Shown: positions 21,499 through 33,914 of the stretch, in pieces
How the letters are laid out: each line of letters opens with the position of its first letter
Position numbering within the stretch: position 1 is the stretch's first letter
Assembly: GCA_023374025.1 (NCBI GenBank)
Contig: SIJG01000099.1
Coordinates: 164,906 to 228,905 of the forward strand
DNA: 64,000 nt
Direction: 5' to 3'
Origin: Heterodera schachtii
Lineage: Eukaryota; Nematoda; Chromadorea; Rhabditida; Heteroderidae
The notes under the pieces: generated by a model
What the model saw: only the letters and a program-made list of their open reading frames with translations
Told to the model about the DNA's origin: nothing
The model's database searches: none
Position numbers and translations under genes: made by a program

Positions 21499-22330
21499 CT
21501 GTCCGAACTCCTGTTGTGTGCGGGTGTGGGCGCGGTGGAGTCCGACAATGCCTGCACTTGGGTGCAGGACTTTCGACAAGTTGGGGGGAGAGCACAAAGG
21601 GGCTGGGGCGATCGAGACGGGACTACGGTCGGATTGGGCCGCAAAAAGCACAGAAAATTACCACCAAATTTTATCTCAAACTTGGGTAATTAAACCATTG
21701 AAATTGTGAGCAATGGGGGAGGACAATTGAGGGGGGCAAAATCGGCCAAATGGGCCACAAAGTGGAAAATGTGAACAATTTGGCCCTATTAGCCCATCAC
21801 AAAAAGATCGCATTGAAATTGGTCAAAATGGGGGAAATTGGGAGAGCAAGGAGTTGGAGCAGTACAACAACGGAAATGTGTGAGGGGGCTTAATCAATGC
21901 ATGGAATGGCTTGGGGGGCGCCGTGTTGGTGATTGATTGGGGAGCGGGGCGCCTGTGAGACAATTGTGGGGGGCGAGAGGAAGAGAGAGAGAGAGAGAGA
22001 GAGAGAGGGGGCTGAAGCAGCACTTTGGTGTGCTGCTGATGATTGGTGTGTTGATGAAGTGCTGGTGTTGAGCACTTATTTATATTGGCCAAAAAGTGGG
22101 GAGAGAATGGGCGAGTTGAAGCTGATAAGGCGGGAGGAACGGAAAATTGCTGGGGGGAGTGACAGCCGATGATAAGGATTGGGGGAGGAATGTCACTCAA
22201 TCGAACATTGGCCCCAAATTTGAAAATTGTTTAATTTGGTTTTTGGTTTTTGGGGCCAATTCAATTTTGCACAATTTGTGCACAATTGCAAAATCAAATT
22301 ATTTGATTTTCGCGAAGGGCAATCGCGACA
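21499..22330 (-). repeat. 3' LTR (832 bp)
   Basis: Near-identical to 33401-34234. In sense it runs TGTCGCGATTGCC..GTTCGGACAG. It includes a (GA)n run near 21982-22010. The sequence before it in sense (CCTCGGGAG) is only a weak polypurine tract. Confidence 0.9.
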
Positions 22331-22406
22331 CTCCCGAGGCGACAAGGAAAGGCTCGTCCGTTCTTCTTTCTTTCTTCTCTCTTCCTTCTTGTTTCTTTTG
22401 GGCCCT

Positions 22407-25400
22407 TCAGTCGTCCGCCAGTTTCATCGGTCGCAAGCGTCCGAAGGGCGTGTCTTCCGTTGCGCTGTGGGCTCTTGCTCTCGTTCGGAATGAGGCCATT
22501 GCTGTCGTCGTGTCCTGTCGGATTGGTGGATTCGATTGCTCGGGCAATTGACGTCGTTTCCGCCGGATCGGTGTGCTTGGCATTTCCCTCAATGGCATGT
22601 CCTCGTATTGTGGTTGGATTTGAGGCGTTGGCTGATTCTTTGGTCGAAATCCAATCAGGGTCATGAGTGTGATGCGAATGGGGTTCAGGAAGTAGGCGAT
22701 TAAGCAGGGTAGGATGACGTCGCGGCAAAGTAGGAATGTGGAATATGCCGAGGCGAGACGTATCCACCATTGGATTGCTTCCTGTAGCCGTTCTTGGAGC
22801 CATCGGATGGTCCATCCTTCGATTCCGCCGGGTAAAGCTCCAAGTGCTTCCGCTCGTTGTGTCGTTTGTTGTTCCAGTTTGGTTTTGAAGTCTTCCGAGT
22901 CTTCGAATTCGTCGATGTGTGGAAAGTTGGCAAAGTCGGTGTCGTTGTCGAGCTGCCACTGATGGAAGATCAGTGGGTGGAGATCCAAATCGTTGTCCGT
23001 TTTGTTGAGGATCGTCTCGTAGAGCTCGTGGATGGCTGTTTGTGCCAATCGTTGGACGTTTCCATTTTTTGAGTCGATTCGCACCCACAAGTTGGGTTTT
23101 TGTTGCACTTGCAGATGATGGTAGCGAAATTGTGAGCAACTTGCGATTTTTGAGATGAGTGAGAGGATGCGCATCTCCGGGTCGAGGAATGCGTCCTGTG
23201 TTGTGTTTGGCAGATGGATTGTGACCGGGATGAACTTGTAGCAGTCCTTCGTTGTCCGGTAGCTGATGTTGGACAGGGAGATTGGAACGCAGGGAAACAC
23301 TTCGATTGTTGTTTCGCTGATCCATCGGGCTTGCAGATTTTCGCGCTTGAGGAGTTTTCGTGCCTGAAGAGTTGGGTTGCTGACGCGCACGTTGCGCTGG
23401 CATTCCTTCAAGTAGAGTTGCGAGAGTGCCATTGTTGTGGCAAGTTGAGCAGCTGAAAGCTGCGATGCGAGTTGCTCGGGTTGCACGTTGCGTCTCGCTC
23501 TTGTGTGGTCGCTCATGATGATGTCGTATTGCTCTTTCGGAATGCCGAAGTTCTGCTCCGACAGGACGATTTGTCTCCCGTCGCATGCTTGCACTGCATG
23601 AGTCTCAGTGAAGGTCAGTGCCTTTTGTCGGTCGTCCGAGATCCAAAATGCTGTTGTTTGACCGTTGAGCTTGGTGAATTCTCCTTGGATTTCTTCGGCT
23701 TCTTGGAAGTCGCACATGAAGCAATTGTCGTTTGGGCATGCTGAAGTCCAGATGAGTGAACTGTTGTCCTGCAGCTGGCAATACTCGGAGGCATAATTGC
23801 AGTGGTCTGCGCGATGAATTGGCGACAGTAGTTGGAGACTGTGCCATTTGACGAACAAGGTTGCTGGTTGCGCAAAGCAATTTGTTGCCGAGCTGGTTTG
23901 TTTCCCTTTGAAGAGTCCGGTGATTGGTCCAGGGAAATCCACATGGAGTTGGTCGTTTGTTGCCCAAATGTGATTGTTGTTGTCGTGGTGCATTTCCGTT
24001 TTGGCGAGTGGGCATTCTTGCTGATGTGCCATTCGTTGGCAGAGTCGTTTGGAGACCAACGGAAATTCTTTGTTGATTTCGACGAACTTATCGCCGACGA
24101 TGTTTGTGTAATAAGTTTCCGTCGTCGTTTTGATGAAGCAGTGCCATGCCGTTGCGATTGGTTCTGGTCGATGGATCTTGGTGTACAGTGTGATGGTCAG
24201 TGGTGTCCATTGCGCGGTGAGTGCGGGTGGTGGTCGGCAGAATGGTGAGTTTTCTGGGCCCTTCAGTTCCCAGAGTGTGCTGCCGTGGCTTGAACACCAA
24301 AAGACGTCGCGTCCTTCTTCTGTGGTGATTGGGCTTTTGGGCCAGCGGATCAACTTGATTCCTGGGCGTGGCCGTTGTTGTGGACGTGATCTGTACGCTG
24401 TAGTTGTTCGGTAGTCCATGGTCCGTGGCATTGGCGTCGTCGTGGTTGTCCAGGCGTTGGGCCGTGTGGTCGCTTTGGTCGACCAAGTTGTTGAACGTGT
24501 TTTGGTTGTGGTCGCCGTTGTGCGTGGTGGACTTGTAGTCGTTGTCATTTGTGTCGTTGTTGTGGTCCATGGCGGATTTGTTGGTGCCGGTGGAGTCGTT
24601 GTTTGGCTCAGACTCCGATTAAGGGCGAGGACTTTGTCGATGTATCGCTGGACGTATGGACTGTGTTTTGTTGCCGTCCTTTTTTCACGTTCCGTGAAGA
24701 TGTTGAGGAAGTTGAAAAGGTGGCCGCCGTGCCATGCTTTGATTTCCGCAATTCGTTTTTGTCGGATTGGTTGTCCTTGTGCCGAACCGATGAAGAGAAG
24801 GCAAAGGAGGCTGATCAGCATTAGCGAGCTGATCACTTGTTGACTTGTTGACGGTCCGGGCCGGGCTGAACTTGTTGATGTTGACGTCCCGGGTTCTTGA
24901 TCCAACTCCATTGGTTCCGGCATCGTTTGTTTGATCCGGTTGGCGATTCGTCGTGCTTCTCCGATTTCTCGGTTGAAAACAAAGAAGCCGGCCTTCAGTT
25001 CACGGGTGACGTCGATCAGATATTTTTTGTTGCTGATCCATTGGTTGCTGTCGTCCTTGGCGAGGATCAATGTTGTTTCGATCTCCGATCGCATGAATCG
25101 ATGAAGCATTGGTGCGATCTGCGCGGCCATGTTGTCGGCTGTCGCTTGGTACGCGAAGATCAAGTGTTTGACCTTCGGTCCGGGGATGAGTCGGAATTCG
25201 TCCGCCGGGAAATGTGTGAACCATTTGGCGTCGTAAAAGAGTGGCTTGAACACTTCGGCAACGTTGTCTCCGATCAAGATTGTTGTGCAGTTGTAGTTCA
25301 GGTATGTTGGATGTTGTGCCTTGGTCCGAGCTTTGGAGAAGATTTCCGCCGTGCGATTGTTGAGCCGTTCGATCCATTCTCCGTAGCCGCTTTGTTGTTC

Positions 25401-28400
25401 GCTTTCTGTTGTGATTGGCCGAAACTTCACTTGCTTGTGTGCCGGTTGATTGTAAAGTTCGCCAAATCGGTCGCAGGAGTTGCGCCAGACATTGATGACC
25501 TCGGCCAAATGCTGGTCTCGTGCGATTTGTCGTCCGCTGTCCGCAACTTGTTGTTGGTAGAACATTTGCGCGACTTCTTCCACTGTTGTGTCGGCTTGAA
25601 TGTAGCCTTCGTGCGCCGCCCAAATCTCTTCCGCTGGCAAGTTCATGTTGCGTGTCAGCCAGTTGAAGAGCAGTGCCTCGAAGAAATTGTTGGCACGGAA
25701 GTTTTGGAATTCTTCCATTTGAAATCGGTTGCCTGCGGTGGAACCGTAAGTCGCTGTTTTGGCACAAGTTGTGTGCGTGTTGTCACATGGCTCGAACAGG
25801 TTGAATTGGCTGTGCGTGTTTGGTTTGGAGTCGGCCATGCGGTATTCCTCGAGTTTTGGTGATTGTGGTCGTTGCGGTTTTGGTGGGCGCTTCGTTTGTT
25901 CCGTATTTGTTGCCGGTGCCGTTGTGTCGTCGATTGTTATGATTTCCGGTTGTTCTTCAGTTGGCACGGCTTGGAGGAAGATCACATCTTCAGGCACCAT
26001 GTGTGAGTAGTATCCGCCTTCCACGAAGCGGAACTCGGCGAATGGTCGTTTTCCTCCGTACATTCGTGAAACGCTGAGTTGAAGGCCATCGGATTTGTGA
26101 TGGATCATCCATCGTCCTTGGTCCTCCAGTTCGTGGAGTTCTCGGAGAACACGTCCGCGTTGCCATGCTGACGTCCAATTCTCTGATCCGTAAATGCGTT
26201 GAACGTAGTTGAGCAGCGTTTCTTTTTCCTCTGGCCATTCGTCCCTTGGCCGCTGTCGCTTCTCTTGCATGTCGATTGTCTTTTTTCTGCCGATGCGATG
26301 TCGTTCAAGCCCTTTGTCCTTTGCTGCTTGTTGCTTTGATTTCGTTGGCTGATCCGTTTCTTCCGGTTGCTTCTCTGTCGGATCCGGCTGATCCATCAGA
26401 TCGTAGTCAAATTGTCGTGCCAATTCTTGCCATGCCTTGCTGCGTGTTTGTTGATTGTTGGCACGTTGTTCGTCGTTTTGTTGCCTTTCGATTTGTTGAC
26501 GTTCGGCTTCTCGTTGCTGCTCTTCTGTCGTTGATTGTGGCACTTCTTGAATTTCTTTTCGCTGCTGTTTTTCGGGTTGAAGATGTCGATTTGCTTCTTG
26601 TTGACTCTTCTTCACCATTCGTTGCTCGTGCTCAATTTGCTCATGACGTGGTGCCTTCTGCACTTCTCGACTTTCCTCGATGGCCTGCGTGGTGGCCTTG
26701 CTGCTTCCTTGTTGGTCCGCGATGGCTTGGAATAACTTGCGCAAGCCTGAGTCTTGTAGTTGCTTGCGGCGTTTGTGTTGTCCTTGCAATGGACTTTGTT
26801 GCTGACCGATGGGTCGTAACAATGCCGAGCGTCGTTTCGGAATTTTGAACTTTTTCTTTGGTCGTGGTTGTTGGCTTTCGTCGTCGCTGCCGGCAAGTGA
26901 AACTGAGTCGTCCATGACTGATGCGATGAAGCTGTGGACTGCTTGAATTGGTTGCTCTGGAATCTCAGGGTCCAATTCCAAATTGTACAATTGGTTTATT
27001 GCCCTATCCCTTAATTTCCCATTGATTTTAAGCAAAGCACTGCGCGCTCTTCCGTCTTTTCCTATTAGGACTTTCTCGATCCTTGCCAAACTCCACAAGG
27101 ATCTTGGCACTTGATCGTCTTCAACGATCACAATGTCGCCGTCGTTGGGGATTTGTAGTCCTGTTGTTCCCTTTTGTTGATTGTCGCGTTCGCGCAGCGA
27201 AAGAAGGTAGTCTTGTCTCCACACTTCCCAGAATTTGTTCAGCCGAGCATTGACGTGGCGCAGTGTTGCCACCATTTTGTCTCGATTTGTCGGATTTGGT
27301 TCGTACGTTGGGTCGTTTGTGTCGTCATCGATGATTGGGAAGTTGTTCACTGCCTTGTTGTATGGTATCAGGAAGTTGATTGGGCGCAGCACTTTGATTG
27401 GTGCTTGATCCGATTCGAATGTGAGCGGCCGGTTGTTGATGATTGATTCGATCTCGCAGAGCATTGTGCCGAACTCGTCCAATGTGAGGAGGTGTCTGCC
27501 AATTGTTCGTCGTAATGCGTTTTTGGTGATGCCGACCAATCTTTCCCAAATGCCGCCTCTCCAAGGGGCATAGGCTGTGTTGAAGACCCAACTGATTCCG
27601 CTGTGGGCCATTTGTTGCTGTAGTTCCTCCGGCATTAATGTATCAGTCCATTTTTCTTTGATGACTTTTGCTCCTGCCACGAAGTTGGTGCCTTGGTCGG
27701 ACATGATGAGTGATGGTATGCCTCTCCTGGCAGTGAATCTCCGAAAGGCTCGGAGGAATGCTTCCGCTGAGTAGTCTTCGGCAACTTCCAAATGAATTGC
27801 GCGAATGGATAAGCAGGTGAAGAGAGCGACGTAGATTTTCACCACTTCATTGCCTTGTTTGACTTTAAGTGGACCAAAATAGTCCACTCCCGTTTTGTCG
27901 AATGGTCGTGCTTCGCTGACTCTGTCCTTCGGCAGATCTGGTGCCTCGGGATATTCGTATGGCTTGACCCGTTCACGTCGGCATTCGAGACATCCGTGCT
28001 GAGGTGATGTCAGCAATTGCATGATCACTCTGCGTCCGCGTGGTATCCAGAACTTCTCTCGCAACGTTGAAAGGAGTATTCTTGGACCACAGTGTTTGAG
28101 CTGTTTGTCGTAATGCCGGATGATGAGCTTGGTGATCCATGCTTGCGGTGGCAGAAAGATTGGGTGTTTGCTGTTGTATGGCAGATCCGGTGCTTCCTCG
28201 AGTCGTCCGCCGCATCTCCAAATTCTTTCTTGTTGGAAAAGTTGCAATTCTCGGATTTGATCGTTGGATGGTGGATGAAGCCGCTGCGCTTCTCTCAAAA
28301 TCCATTTTTCTGCCTGTTGCAGTTGTGCCACCGTCAATGTTCCATTGTTGTGGTGTTCGCCTTTGATTGTGCCATTTTTGAGTGCGCGAAGCTTTGCGAT

Positions 28401-31400
28401 GAAGCGCATGGCGTATGCTGCGGTGGCCTTCAGCCTGTTCCAGTTCGAGAGTCGCTCGAAGCAGATTGATGGTTTGAATTGTTCCTCAACTTGAACATTT
28501 GTTGTCATTTCGACGATTGGTGGCTCTTCCACTTCTTGGATTTCATCTCCGGGTCGGTAGATGACGTTTGATTCCGGCCACTTGTCGGCTTTCGAAAGCC
28601 AAAGTGGGCCAAAGCGCCAAAGCAGTGATGTCCGAAGGCATTGAGGATCCGTTCCTCTGGATGCCATATCCGCTGGGTTTGAGTCGGTTCTGACGTGTCG
28701 GACTTGGAAGTTGGCTTCCCGTATTTTTTGTAACCGATTTGCGACAAATCGATCTTGGCGTTTGTTGTCTCGAAGTCGTTCGACTGAGCATTGACTGTCG
28801 GTCCACATGATGACTTGATGGTCTGCGAACTTGATTTGCGCTTGGATGAATTTGACTGCCTTGACTCCGAGAGTCAGTGCTTGAAGTTCCAACTTTGGAA
28901 TGGTGCCGTCGTGCGCGGCCACTTTGATTGGTTTGACAAGGCTCTTTGCGTAGATGAGGTTGCATTCATCCTTCATGATCGTTGTTTTGGCTTTTTGGTA
29001 CACGGCAATTCCCATGCCGTATTTGCTGGCGTCGCAGAAGCAGTGGAATTCCACTGAGTCGATGGCTTGGATGTGCCGTGGAAATTCGATTGTGATGGCT
29101 TCTCCTCTGTCGAGCCATTGTGCCATCAATTTGAGCCAGTCCTTGCTGATGTTTGCTGGCAACTCGTCGTCCCATTTTGGATTCAAGTTTTGCACTTCTT
29201 GAAGAATGAGCTTGGCTGGCAGTAGGACGGGTGACATGAGTCCGAGCGGGTCGTAGACTTTGGCAATTTGCGACAGAATTGTCCGCTTTGTGATGTTGCC
29301 TTCGAAGATCGGCAGCTTGAAGATGAGCCGATTGTGCTTTGGTTTCCAACGAATGCCGAGCACTTTGTTGTCTTCGAGGTCCTTTGCCAAGTCGTCCGGT
29401 TGCAGCTTTCTCAGTTCTTCGATGTTGCTTCCGTAGAATTCTCGGAGTTTCATGCCCGCTGCTTCGAAGATTGTTTTGGCTTGCGTCACCAAATCTTGAA
29501 GCTTTTCTGTTGGCTTGGCGTCGAACATGATGTTGTCGACGTACAGATTCTCTTCGATCCGCCTCGCTAGGTCGGAGTCGAATAGCGCGAGGTGCTCCCG
29601 TATGGTGGCATTGAGCAGGAATGGAGACACCGTCAGGCCGAAACTGACACGGCAGAATCGGTAGATGCGCAATTCGGAGTGGTCGATTGGATTGAGCTCT
29701 GCTGTCTCGGGGTTGTTGAGCCAAATGAATCTGCAGGCATCTCTGTCCGCGTGTCGGATGCCAAGTTGCAGAAATGCCTTTTCGATGTCTGCCAGGATCA
29801 CATGTTCCATTTGTCGGAAGCGCAGGAGGATTCCAGTGAGATCCTTTAGCAGTTGTGGTCCGGTGTATAAGCAGTCGTTCAAGGATGGTGCTGATGGACA
29901 ATTTTTTGGCTTTGCTGACGCATCCATGACGATTCGGATTTTGGTTGTTGCTTTATCCGCTCTGATGACTGCTCTGTGTGGCAGAAAGTGCACAGGCCAT
30001 GCACTTGATGGAGACTCGGGTGGGCCGATGTATTCGATGACTGAGTTTTGAACTTGCTCGTCCAAAATTGCCTGATATTTGTCAATCAGGTTGAGGCTGC
30101 GCAGTCTTTTGATCAATGAGATGAGCCTAGCTTTGGCTTGATGGATGTTGCTTGGAAGAGCATCGACTCTGTCGTTCCAGGGTAAGGCGACTTGGTATCG
30201 GTTGTTGACGAACGTGAGGTTCTTTTTGAAGTGGATCATTACATGATCCTGATCGATTGGTGTTGATGTGTCGTCCATGCCGATCAGATTTAATCCGAAG
30301 AAATTGTTGAGTTGCTCATCCTTTTTGAAATCATCTTCGGATGTGAAGACTTCCGTTACTTCTTTGGTTGATTCGAACGTGACGGATTGATTGGCTTCTT
30401 CTTGTTCAGTGCCGTGGACTGACAGGACAAATGTGACGTTTGATGCTTGGTGCATTTCGATGCGTCCTGATCCGCTGAGGATTTTGCCGATTTTGGATCG
30501 GCAAAGTGTGAAGCCGCTTGGTAGCTTCTCGATTGGTTGAACCTGCAGTTCGTGCCAGACATCAATTCCGAGCATGATGTCAGGTTGGCGTTGCTCATGC
30601 GGAGGATTGAGCTTTTGTTGCCTCAACTCTGTCTTGTCCAGCTCTGACAGTTGAATCATTGGCATGTCGTTGACCAAGAATTTCATGGCGTTGAGGTTGA
30701 AGATGAGTTTTTCCCCGCTCGTGCAGAGAAATCCGAGCTTGACCAGGTCGCTGATGTATCTCTTCGGTTCGCGCTCTCCGAAGCTGGTCAAGTGGCATTC
30801 TTCGGTGTGGACCACCGGGAGATCCAGTAGCTGTGCTGCCTTTGCCGAAATGAATGATCGATGGCTGCCTGGATCGATGAAAATTGCCGCAGTCATGCTG
30901 AGATGCGGCTGTGCTGGATTGAAGACCGTTGAAGTTGCGGTCATGAGGAGTGCGCGAGTGTCGCTTCCTTTTACGGCATTGCACATTTGCGATGTCGATG
31001 CCGTTGGTTCGTTGCTTTCGGCTTGAGTTGTGATTGGCACATTTTGTTGTGTTTGCCCAAACATTGCTGCTGTGATTTGGTTCGGTGGCTTTTCGTCCGC
31101 ATAACATAATGCCGTTGGATGAGGTTGTTTGCATTTGAAGCATCTTTTCGGTTGTGGGCAATTACTTGCTTGATGATTGCTTTTGAGGCATTTGAAGCAT
31201 AATGCCTTTGTGCGCAGCACTTCTCTTCGCTGTTGAATTGTGCTGTATTTCCGGCATTCTTCATTCCAGTGATCGTTGTCACAGAAGATGCATGGACTTG
31301 GAGGCTTGCGTTGATTGAATGTCGCATTGGCATGTTGAGTTGGAAATTGCCTTTGATTGTTGGTCGCATTGGCACGTTGAGTTGGAAATTGCCGTTGATT

Positions 31401-32696
31401 GTTGCTCGCATTGGCATATTGAGTTGGAAATTGCCTTTGATTGTTGAAAGTGCGCAGGTTTCTTTGTTGCGGTTGTGGTGCGCGAGGCCTTTGTTGCTGT
31501 GGCCTGTGTTGAGGCTGTCTGTTGATCAGCCTTTTGTGATTGTCATCCACTGCTGAGGTGATGAATGTGCGTTCCCTTTGCTGCGCGATTGGTGCGCGGT
31601 CTCGGAATTTCGATGCCGAGAAATTGGGCCTTTGTGGTTGCGGCCGTTGTTGCTGCGAGTGTCCGTACTCGCCCATGACTTCTTGGATTTGGGTTTCTTT
31701 TCGAACCGCTTCGTTGAGTACGTCTCGGAACTTTGTCGTGTTCCAGCGTGCCGGGTCTTCTCCCTTTTTTGTGAGGATTGTGCGCAGAAATCCGGGAGTG
31801 AGCTTCTTTTCAAGCATGAGGAAGGTTGGCGGACCTTCGATGTCTTCTCCTGAGTTGTTGAGTTCGCGTGTGAGTCGTTCGAGTTGCAGGAGGAATTCTT
31901 TGGTGTCGCGCAGGTTCTTGCAGGGCTTGAGGTTTGCCAATTCGAAGTGAAGTGCCCTGATGTGTTCGTCCGGTGCGCCGTATGTGTCCTTCAGCAATTG
32001 GAGGGCCGTGTCGTAATTGTTGTCTTCCAATCGAAAGCCGGCCACGAGTTCACGGGCCTCTCCTCCGAGCAGGTTGCGCAGGAGATTGAACTTCTCCGCT
32101 TTGCTGAGTGCGTGTGTGCCGATTGCTGATTTGAACGATTCGTAGAACTCCGGCCATTTGCGTTTGTTGCCAAAGAACTTGTCCAGCTGGATTGGCTGGA
32201 ATTGGTAGAACGGAGGAGTGAAGGACGGCGTCTTGTTTGGTTGTTGCTGCGCGGTGTGTTGCATTGCGTTTGCATGAGCTGCTTGAGCGTCCCGCTCTTC
32301 TTTGTCCGCCTTGCTGCGGTAGAGTCGGGATTGAACTGTGAGTGTGCTGATCAGGTCGCGCAAGTCGCGCAGCTTCAGTGCTGCTTCGTCGACTTTGTCG
32401 GTTGTTCGCTCCTTTTTCTCGAACTTGTTGAAGTCTGCTTCTGCTGGATCGCGTTCCGTTGCAGGCAGTTTGCGCAGTAAATCCGCCCATGCTGTGAGCG
32501 ATTCTCGTACGTCGTCGAGGAAGATGTCCATTGTTTTTGCTTCCTTTTGGACCTTCTCCAGTTGAGCCTCGAAATTGAATGCGTTTTCGAGGTTTGATGC
32601 CGCTTGATCGGCTTGGATGTGCAGTTCCGCCGCAGTTCGGCTGCGGGAGAGAACTTTGAGAGCAGCGCTGAGTTTCTGTTGAATTGGTGCGGCCAT
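22407..32696 (-). CDS. BEL/Pao gag-pol-env-like polyprotein, 3429 codons
   Basis: Single open frame; ATG at 32696 in good context (AACAATGGCC). Visible in order: gag (DUF1759-like) around 170-260; zinc knuckles about 465-535 ([40 protein letters not shown]); aspartic protease [12 protein letters not shown] near 606 (DPG instead of the usual DS/TG); reverse transcriptase with AFLQLG and YVDN near 1052 (YVDD is usual); RNase [11 protein letters not shown] near 1219 and WTDSQCSV near 1297; integrase HHCC zinc finger about 1530-1565 and catalytic Asp-Asp-Glu near 1603, 1664 and 1716; DUF5641-like domain about 1850-1920. Then a Gln-rich basic region (about 1940-2200), an unassigned globular region (about 2230-2580), and an env-like part with a signal-anchor stretch ([17 protein letters not shown], about 2625), RQKR and RARR basic sites and a C-terminal membrane segment near 3315-3350. 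Env origin not assigned. Confidence 0.9.
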   Translation of the reverse strand: MAAPIQQKLSAALKVLSRSRTAAELHIQADQAASNLENAFNFEAQLEKVQKEAKTMDIFLDDVRESLTAWADLLRKLPATERDPAEADFNKFEKKERTTDKVDEAALKLRDLRDLISTLTVQSRLYRSKADKEERDAQAAHANAMQHTAQQQPNKTPSFTPPFYQFQPIQLDKFFGNKRKWPEFYESFKSAIGTHALSKAEKFNLLRNLLGGEARELVAGFRLEDNNYDTALQLLKDTYGAPDEHIRALHFELANLKPCKNLRDTKEFLLQLERLTRELNNSGEDIEGPPTFLMLEKKLTPGFLRTILTKKGEDPARWNTTKFRDVLNEAVRKETQIQEVMGEYGHSQQQRPQPQRPNFSASKFRDRAPIAQQRERTFITSAVDDNHKRLINRQPQHRPQQQRPRAPQPQQRNLRTFNNQRQFPTQYANASNNQRQFPTQRANATNNQRQFPTQHANATFNQRKPPSPCIFCDNDHWNEECRKYSTIQQRREVLRTKALCFKCLKSNHQASNCPQPKRCFKCKQPHPTALCYADEKPPNQITAAMFGQTQQNVPITTQAESNEPTASTSQMCNAVKGSDTRALLMTATSTVFNPAQPHLSMTAAIFIDPGSHRSFISAKAAQLLDLPVVHTEECHLTSFGEREPKRYISDLVKLGFLCTSGEKLIFNLNAMKFLVNDMPMIQLSELDKTELRQQKLNPPHEQRQPDIMLGIDVWHELQVQPIEKLPSGFTLCRSKIGKILSGSGRIEMHQASNVTFVLSVHGTEQEEANQSVTFESTKEVTEVFTSEDDFKKDEQLNNFFGLNLIGMDDTSTPIDQDHVMIHFKKNLTFVNNRYQVALPWNDRVDALPSNIHQAKARLISLIKRLRSLNLIDKYQAILDEQVQNSVIEYIGPPESPSSAWPVHFLPHRAVIRADKATTKIRIVMDASAKPKNCPSAPSLNDCLYTGPQLLKDLTGILLRFRQMEHVILADIEKAFLQLGIRHADRDACRFIWLNNPETAELNPIDHSELRIYRFCRVSFGLTVSPFLLNATIREHLALFDSDLARRIEENLYVDNIMFDAKPTEKLQDLVTQAKTIFEAAGMKLREFYGSNIEELRKLQPDDLAKDLEDNKVLGIRWKPKHNRLIFKLPIFEGNITKRTILSQIAKVYDPLGLMSPVLLPAKLILQEVQNLNPKWDDELPANISKDWLKLMAQWLDRGEAITIEFPRHIQAIDSVEFHCFCDASKYGMGIAVYQKAKTTIMKDECNLIYAKSLVKPIKVAAHDGTIPKLELQALTLGVKAVKFIQAQIKFADHQVIMWTDSQCSVERLRDNKRQDRFVANRLQKIREANFQVRHVRTDSNPADMASRGTDPQCLRTSLLWRFGPLWLSKADKWPESNVIYRPGDEIQEVEEPPIVEMTTNVQVEEQFKPSICFERLSNWNRLKATAAYAMRFIAKLRALKNGTIKGEHHNNGTLTVAQLQQAEKWILREAQRLHPPSNDQIRELQLFQQERIWRCGGRLEEAPDLPYNSKHPIFLPPQAWITKLIIRHYDKQLKHCGPRILLSTLREKFWIPRGRRVIMQLLTSPQHGCLECRRERVKPYEYPEAPDLPKDRVSEARPFDKTGVDYFGPLKVKQGNEVVKIYVALFTCLSIRAIHLEVAEDYSAEAFLRAFRRFTARRGIPSLIMSDQGTNFVAGAKVIKEKWTDTLMPEELQQQMAHSGISWVFNTAYAPWRGGIWERLVGITKNALRRTIGRHLLTLDEFGTMLCEIESIINNRPLTFESDQAPIKVLRPINFLIPYNKAVNNFPIIDDDTNDPTYEPNPTNRDKMVATLRHVNARLNKFWEVWRQDYLLSLRERDNQQKGTTGLQIPNDGDIVIVEDDQVPRSLWSLARIEKVLIGKDGRARSALLKINGKLRDRAINQLYNLELDPEIPEQPIQAVHSFIASVMDDSVSLAGSDDESQQPRPKKKFKIPKRRSALLRPIGQQQSPLQGQHKRRKQLQDSGLRKLFQAIADQQGSSKATTQAIEESREVQKAPRHEQIEHEQRMVKKSQQEANRHLQPEKQQRKEIQEVPQSTTEEQQREAERQQIERQQNDEQRANNQQTRSKAWQELARQFDYDLMDQPDPTEKQPEETDQPTKSKQQAAKDKGLERHRIGRKKTIDMQEKRQRPRDEWPEEKETLLNYVQRIYGSENWTSAWQRGRVLRELHELEDQGRWMIHHKSDGLQLSVSRMYGGKRPFAEFRFVEGGYYSHMVPEDVIFLQAVPTEEQPEIITIDDTTAPATNTEQTKRPPKPQRPQSPKLEEYRMADSKPNTHSQFNLFEPCDNTHTTCAKTATYGSTAGNRFQMEEFQNFRANNFFEALLFNWLTRNMNLPAEEIWAAHEGYIQADTTVEEVAQMFYQQQVADSGRQIARDQHLAEVINVWRNSCDRFGELYNQPAHKQVKFRPITTESEQQSGYGEWIERLNNRTAEIFSKARTKAQHPTYLNYNCTTILIGDNVAEVFKPLFYDAKWFTHFPADEFRLIPGPKVKHLIFAYQATADNMAAQIAPMLHRFMRSEIETTLILAKDDSNQWISNKKYLIDVTRELKAGFFVFNREIGEARRIANRIKQTMPEPMELDQEPGTSTSTSSARPGPSTSQQVISSLMLISLLCLLFIGSAQGQPIRQKRIAEIKAWHGGHLFNFLNIFTEREKRTATKHSPYVQRYIDKVLALNRSLSQTTTPPAPTNPPWTTTTTQMTTTTSPPRTTATTTKTRSTTWSTKATTRPNAWTTTTTPMPRTMDYRTTTAYRSRPQQRPRPGIKLIRWPKSPITTEEGRDVFWCSSHGSTLWELKGPENSPFCRPPPALTAQWTPLTITLYTKIHRPEPIATAWHCFIKTTTETYYTNIVGDKFVEINKEFPLVSKRLCQRMAHQQECPLAKTEMHHDNNNHIWATNDQLHVDFPGPITGLFKGKQTSSATNCFAQPATLFVKWHSLQLLSPIHRADHCNYASEYCQLQDNSSLIWTSACPNDNCFMCDFQEAEEIQGEFTKLNGQTTAFWISDDRQKALTFTETHAVQACDGRQIVLSEQNFGIPKEQYDIIMSDHTRARRNVQPEQLASQLSAAQLATTMALSQLYLKECQRNVRVSNPTLQARKLLKRENLQARWISETTIEVFPCVPISLSNISYRTTKDCYKFIPVTIHLPNTTQDAFLDPEMRILSLISKIASCSQFRYHHLQVQQKPNLWVRIDSKNGNVQRLAQTAIHELYETILNKTDNDLDLHPLIFHQWQLDNDTDFANFPHIDEFEDSEDFKTKLEQQTTQRAEALGALPGGIEGWTIRWLQERLQEAIQWWIRLASAYSTFLLCRDVILPCLIAYFLNPIRITLMTLIGFRPKNQPTPQIQPQYEDMPLREMPSTPIRRKRRQLPEQSNPPIRQDTTTAMASFRTRARAHSATEDTPFGRLRPMKLADD

Positions 32697-32699
32697 TGT

Positions 32700-32850
32700 T
32701 TGCTCTGTTGCTGTTGCTGTACTTGTTGTTTGCTGAACTGCTTGCTGTGCTTGTTGCTATTGACTGCTTGCTGTGCTTGTGCTTGTGCTTGCTGTGCTTG
32801 CTTGGCTTGTTGCTTGCTTTGTTGCTTTGCTTGTTGATTGGCTGCTCTTG
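32700..32850 (-). promoter_or_regulatory. CAA/AGCA-rich unstructured leader before gag
   Basis: In sense this stretch is a run of AAGCA, CAGCAA and CAACAAG words with very few U, directly before the polyprotein ATG. It is predicted to be unstructured, in contrast to the hairpin array upstream of it. CAA-rich leaders are known to favour ribosome scanning; the role here is inferred. Confidence 0.45.
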
Positions 32851-32851
32851 T

Positions 32852-33291
32852 TGTACTGCTGACACGGAGATCAAGCAGTACACTTGTGTTGTTCCGACCG
32901 TTTGACTTGTCCGCGTCGGGTTGGAGTAACTGCTGCCACGGAGAGCGAGCAGTTCACACCAACTGTCCTTCCTTTGCTTGGCAAGGACCGGTACTGCTGC
33001 CACGGAGAGCGAGCAGTACTTTGCTTGATTACTGGCGGCACGGAGACCGACCAGTAATTGCCCCTATTACTGATGGCACGGAGACCGATCAGTAATATTA
33101 CCGATTACTGGCGGCACGGAGACCGACCAGTAATTTGACCAATTACTGCTGGCACGGAGACCGAGCAGTAATTTGACCTAGGAAATACTGATGGCACGGA
33201 GACCGATCAGTATTTCCCCGAACTCCCACTTTTGCTTCCCCCCTCCTTGTTGTGTCCAAGTTTTGCCACGGAGAGCGAAAACTTGGAACAC
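32852..33291 (-). repeat. Array of nine covarying hairpins in the retrotransposon leader
   Basis: Nine palindromic units at 32852-32882, 32928-32954, 32991-33019, 33028-33058, 33065-33097, 33104-33134, 33141-33173, 33181-33217 and 33252-33291. Each has a 7-12 bp outer stem of differing sequence, an inner 2-bp stem, the invariant loop CACGGAGA (sense strand TCTCCGTG) and, on the 3' side of the plus strand, one bulged base that is G in eight units and A in the first. Stem bases change in compensating pairs between units: ACTGCT/AGCAGT, ACTGGC/ACCAGT, CTGAT/ATCAG, AGTTTT/AAAACT; inner pair A-T, C-G or G-C. This pattern indicates selection on RNA or DNA structure. Not part of any open frame. Confidence 0.85.
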
Positions 33292-33382
33292 TTGTGAATT
33301 TTTCCAAATTCACCACACCTTTTCCGTTGAGTGCACCGCCGCGGCTTGTCGCGCACTGTTGCTGTTTGTCGTTGCAGGGTCG

Positions 33383-33400
33383 TCCCTGCCAGGGTCGCCA
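33383..33400 (-). promoter_or_regulatory. Primer-binding site
   Basis: In sense TGGCGACCCTGGCAGGGA starts immediately after the 5' LTR. TGG is the complement of a tRNA 3' CCA. The first eight bases, TGGCGACC, fit the 3' end of arginine tRNAs that finish GGTCGCCA; the tRNA identity is inferred. Confidence 0.65.
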
Positions 33401-33880
33401 CTGTCCGAACTCCTGTTGTGTGCGGGTGTGGGCGCGGTGGAGTCCGACAATGCCTGCACTTGGGTGCAGGACTTTCGACAAGTTGGGGGGAGAGCACAAA
33501 GGGGCTGGGGCGATCGAGACGGGACTACGGTCGGATTGGGCCGCAAAAAGCACAGAAAATTACCACCAAATTTTATCTCAAACTTGGGTAATTAAACCAT
33601 TGAAATTGTGAGCAATGGGGGAGGACAATTGAGGGGGGAAAAATCGGCCAAATGGGCCACAAAGTGGAAAATGTGAACAATTTGGCCCTATTAGCCCATC
33701 ACAAAAAGATCGCATTGAAATTGGTCAAAATGGGGGAAATTGGGAGAGCAAGGAGTTGGAGCAGTACAACAACGGAAATGTGTGAGGGGGCTCAATCAAT
33801 GCATGGAATGGCTTGGGGGGCGCCGTGATGGTGATTGATTGGGGAGCGGGGCGCTTGTGGGACAATTGTGGGGGGCGAGA

Positions 33881-33914
<34 letters not shown>

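Noticed and set aside
22700..32275. Many frames of 60-430 codons on both strands inside the retrotransposon
   Set aside because: All overlap the 3,429-codon polyprotein, which has recognisable domains; these are shadow frames.
32852..33291. CRISPR-like repeat array
   Set aside because: Eukaryotic LTR-element leader; the conserved part is a hairpin loop and the variable parts are self-complementary stems, not spacers.
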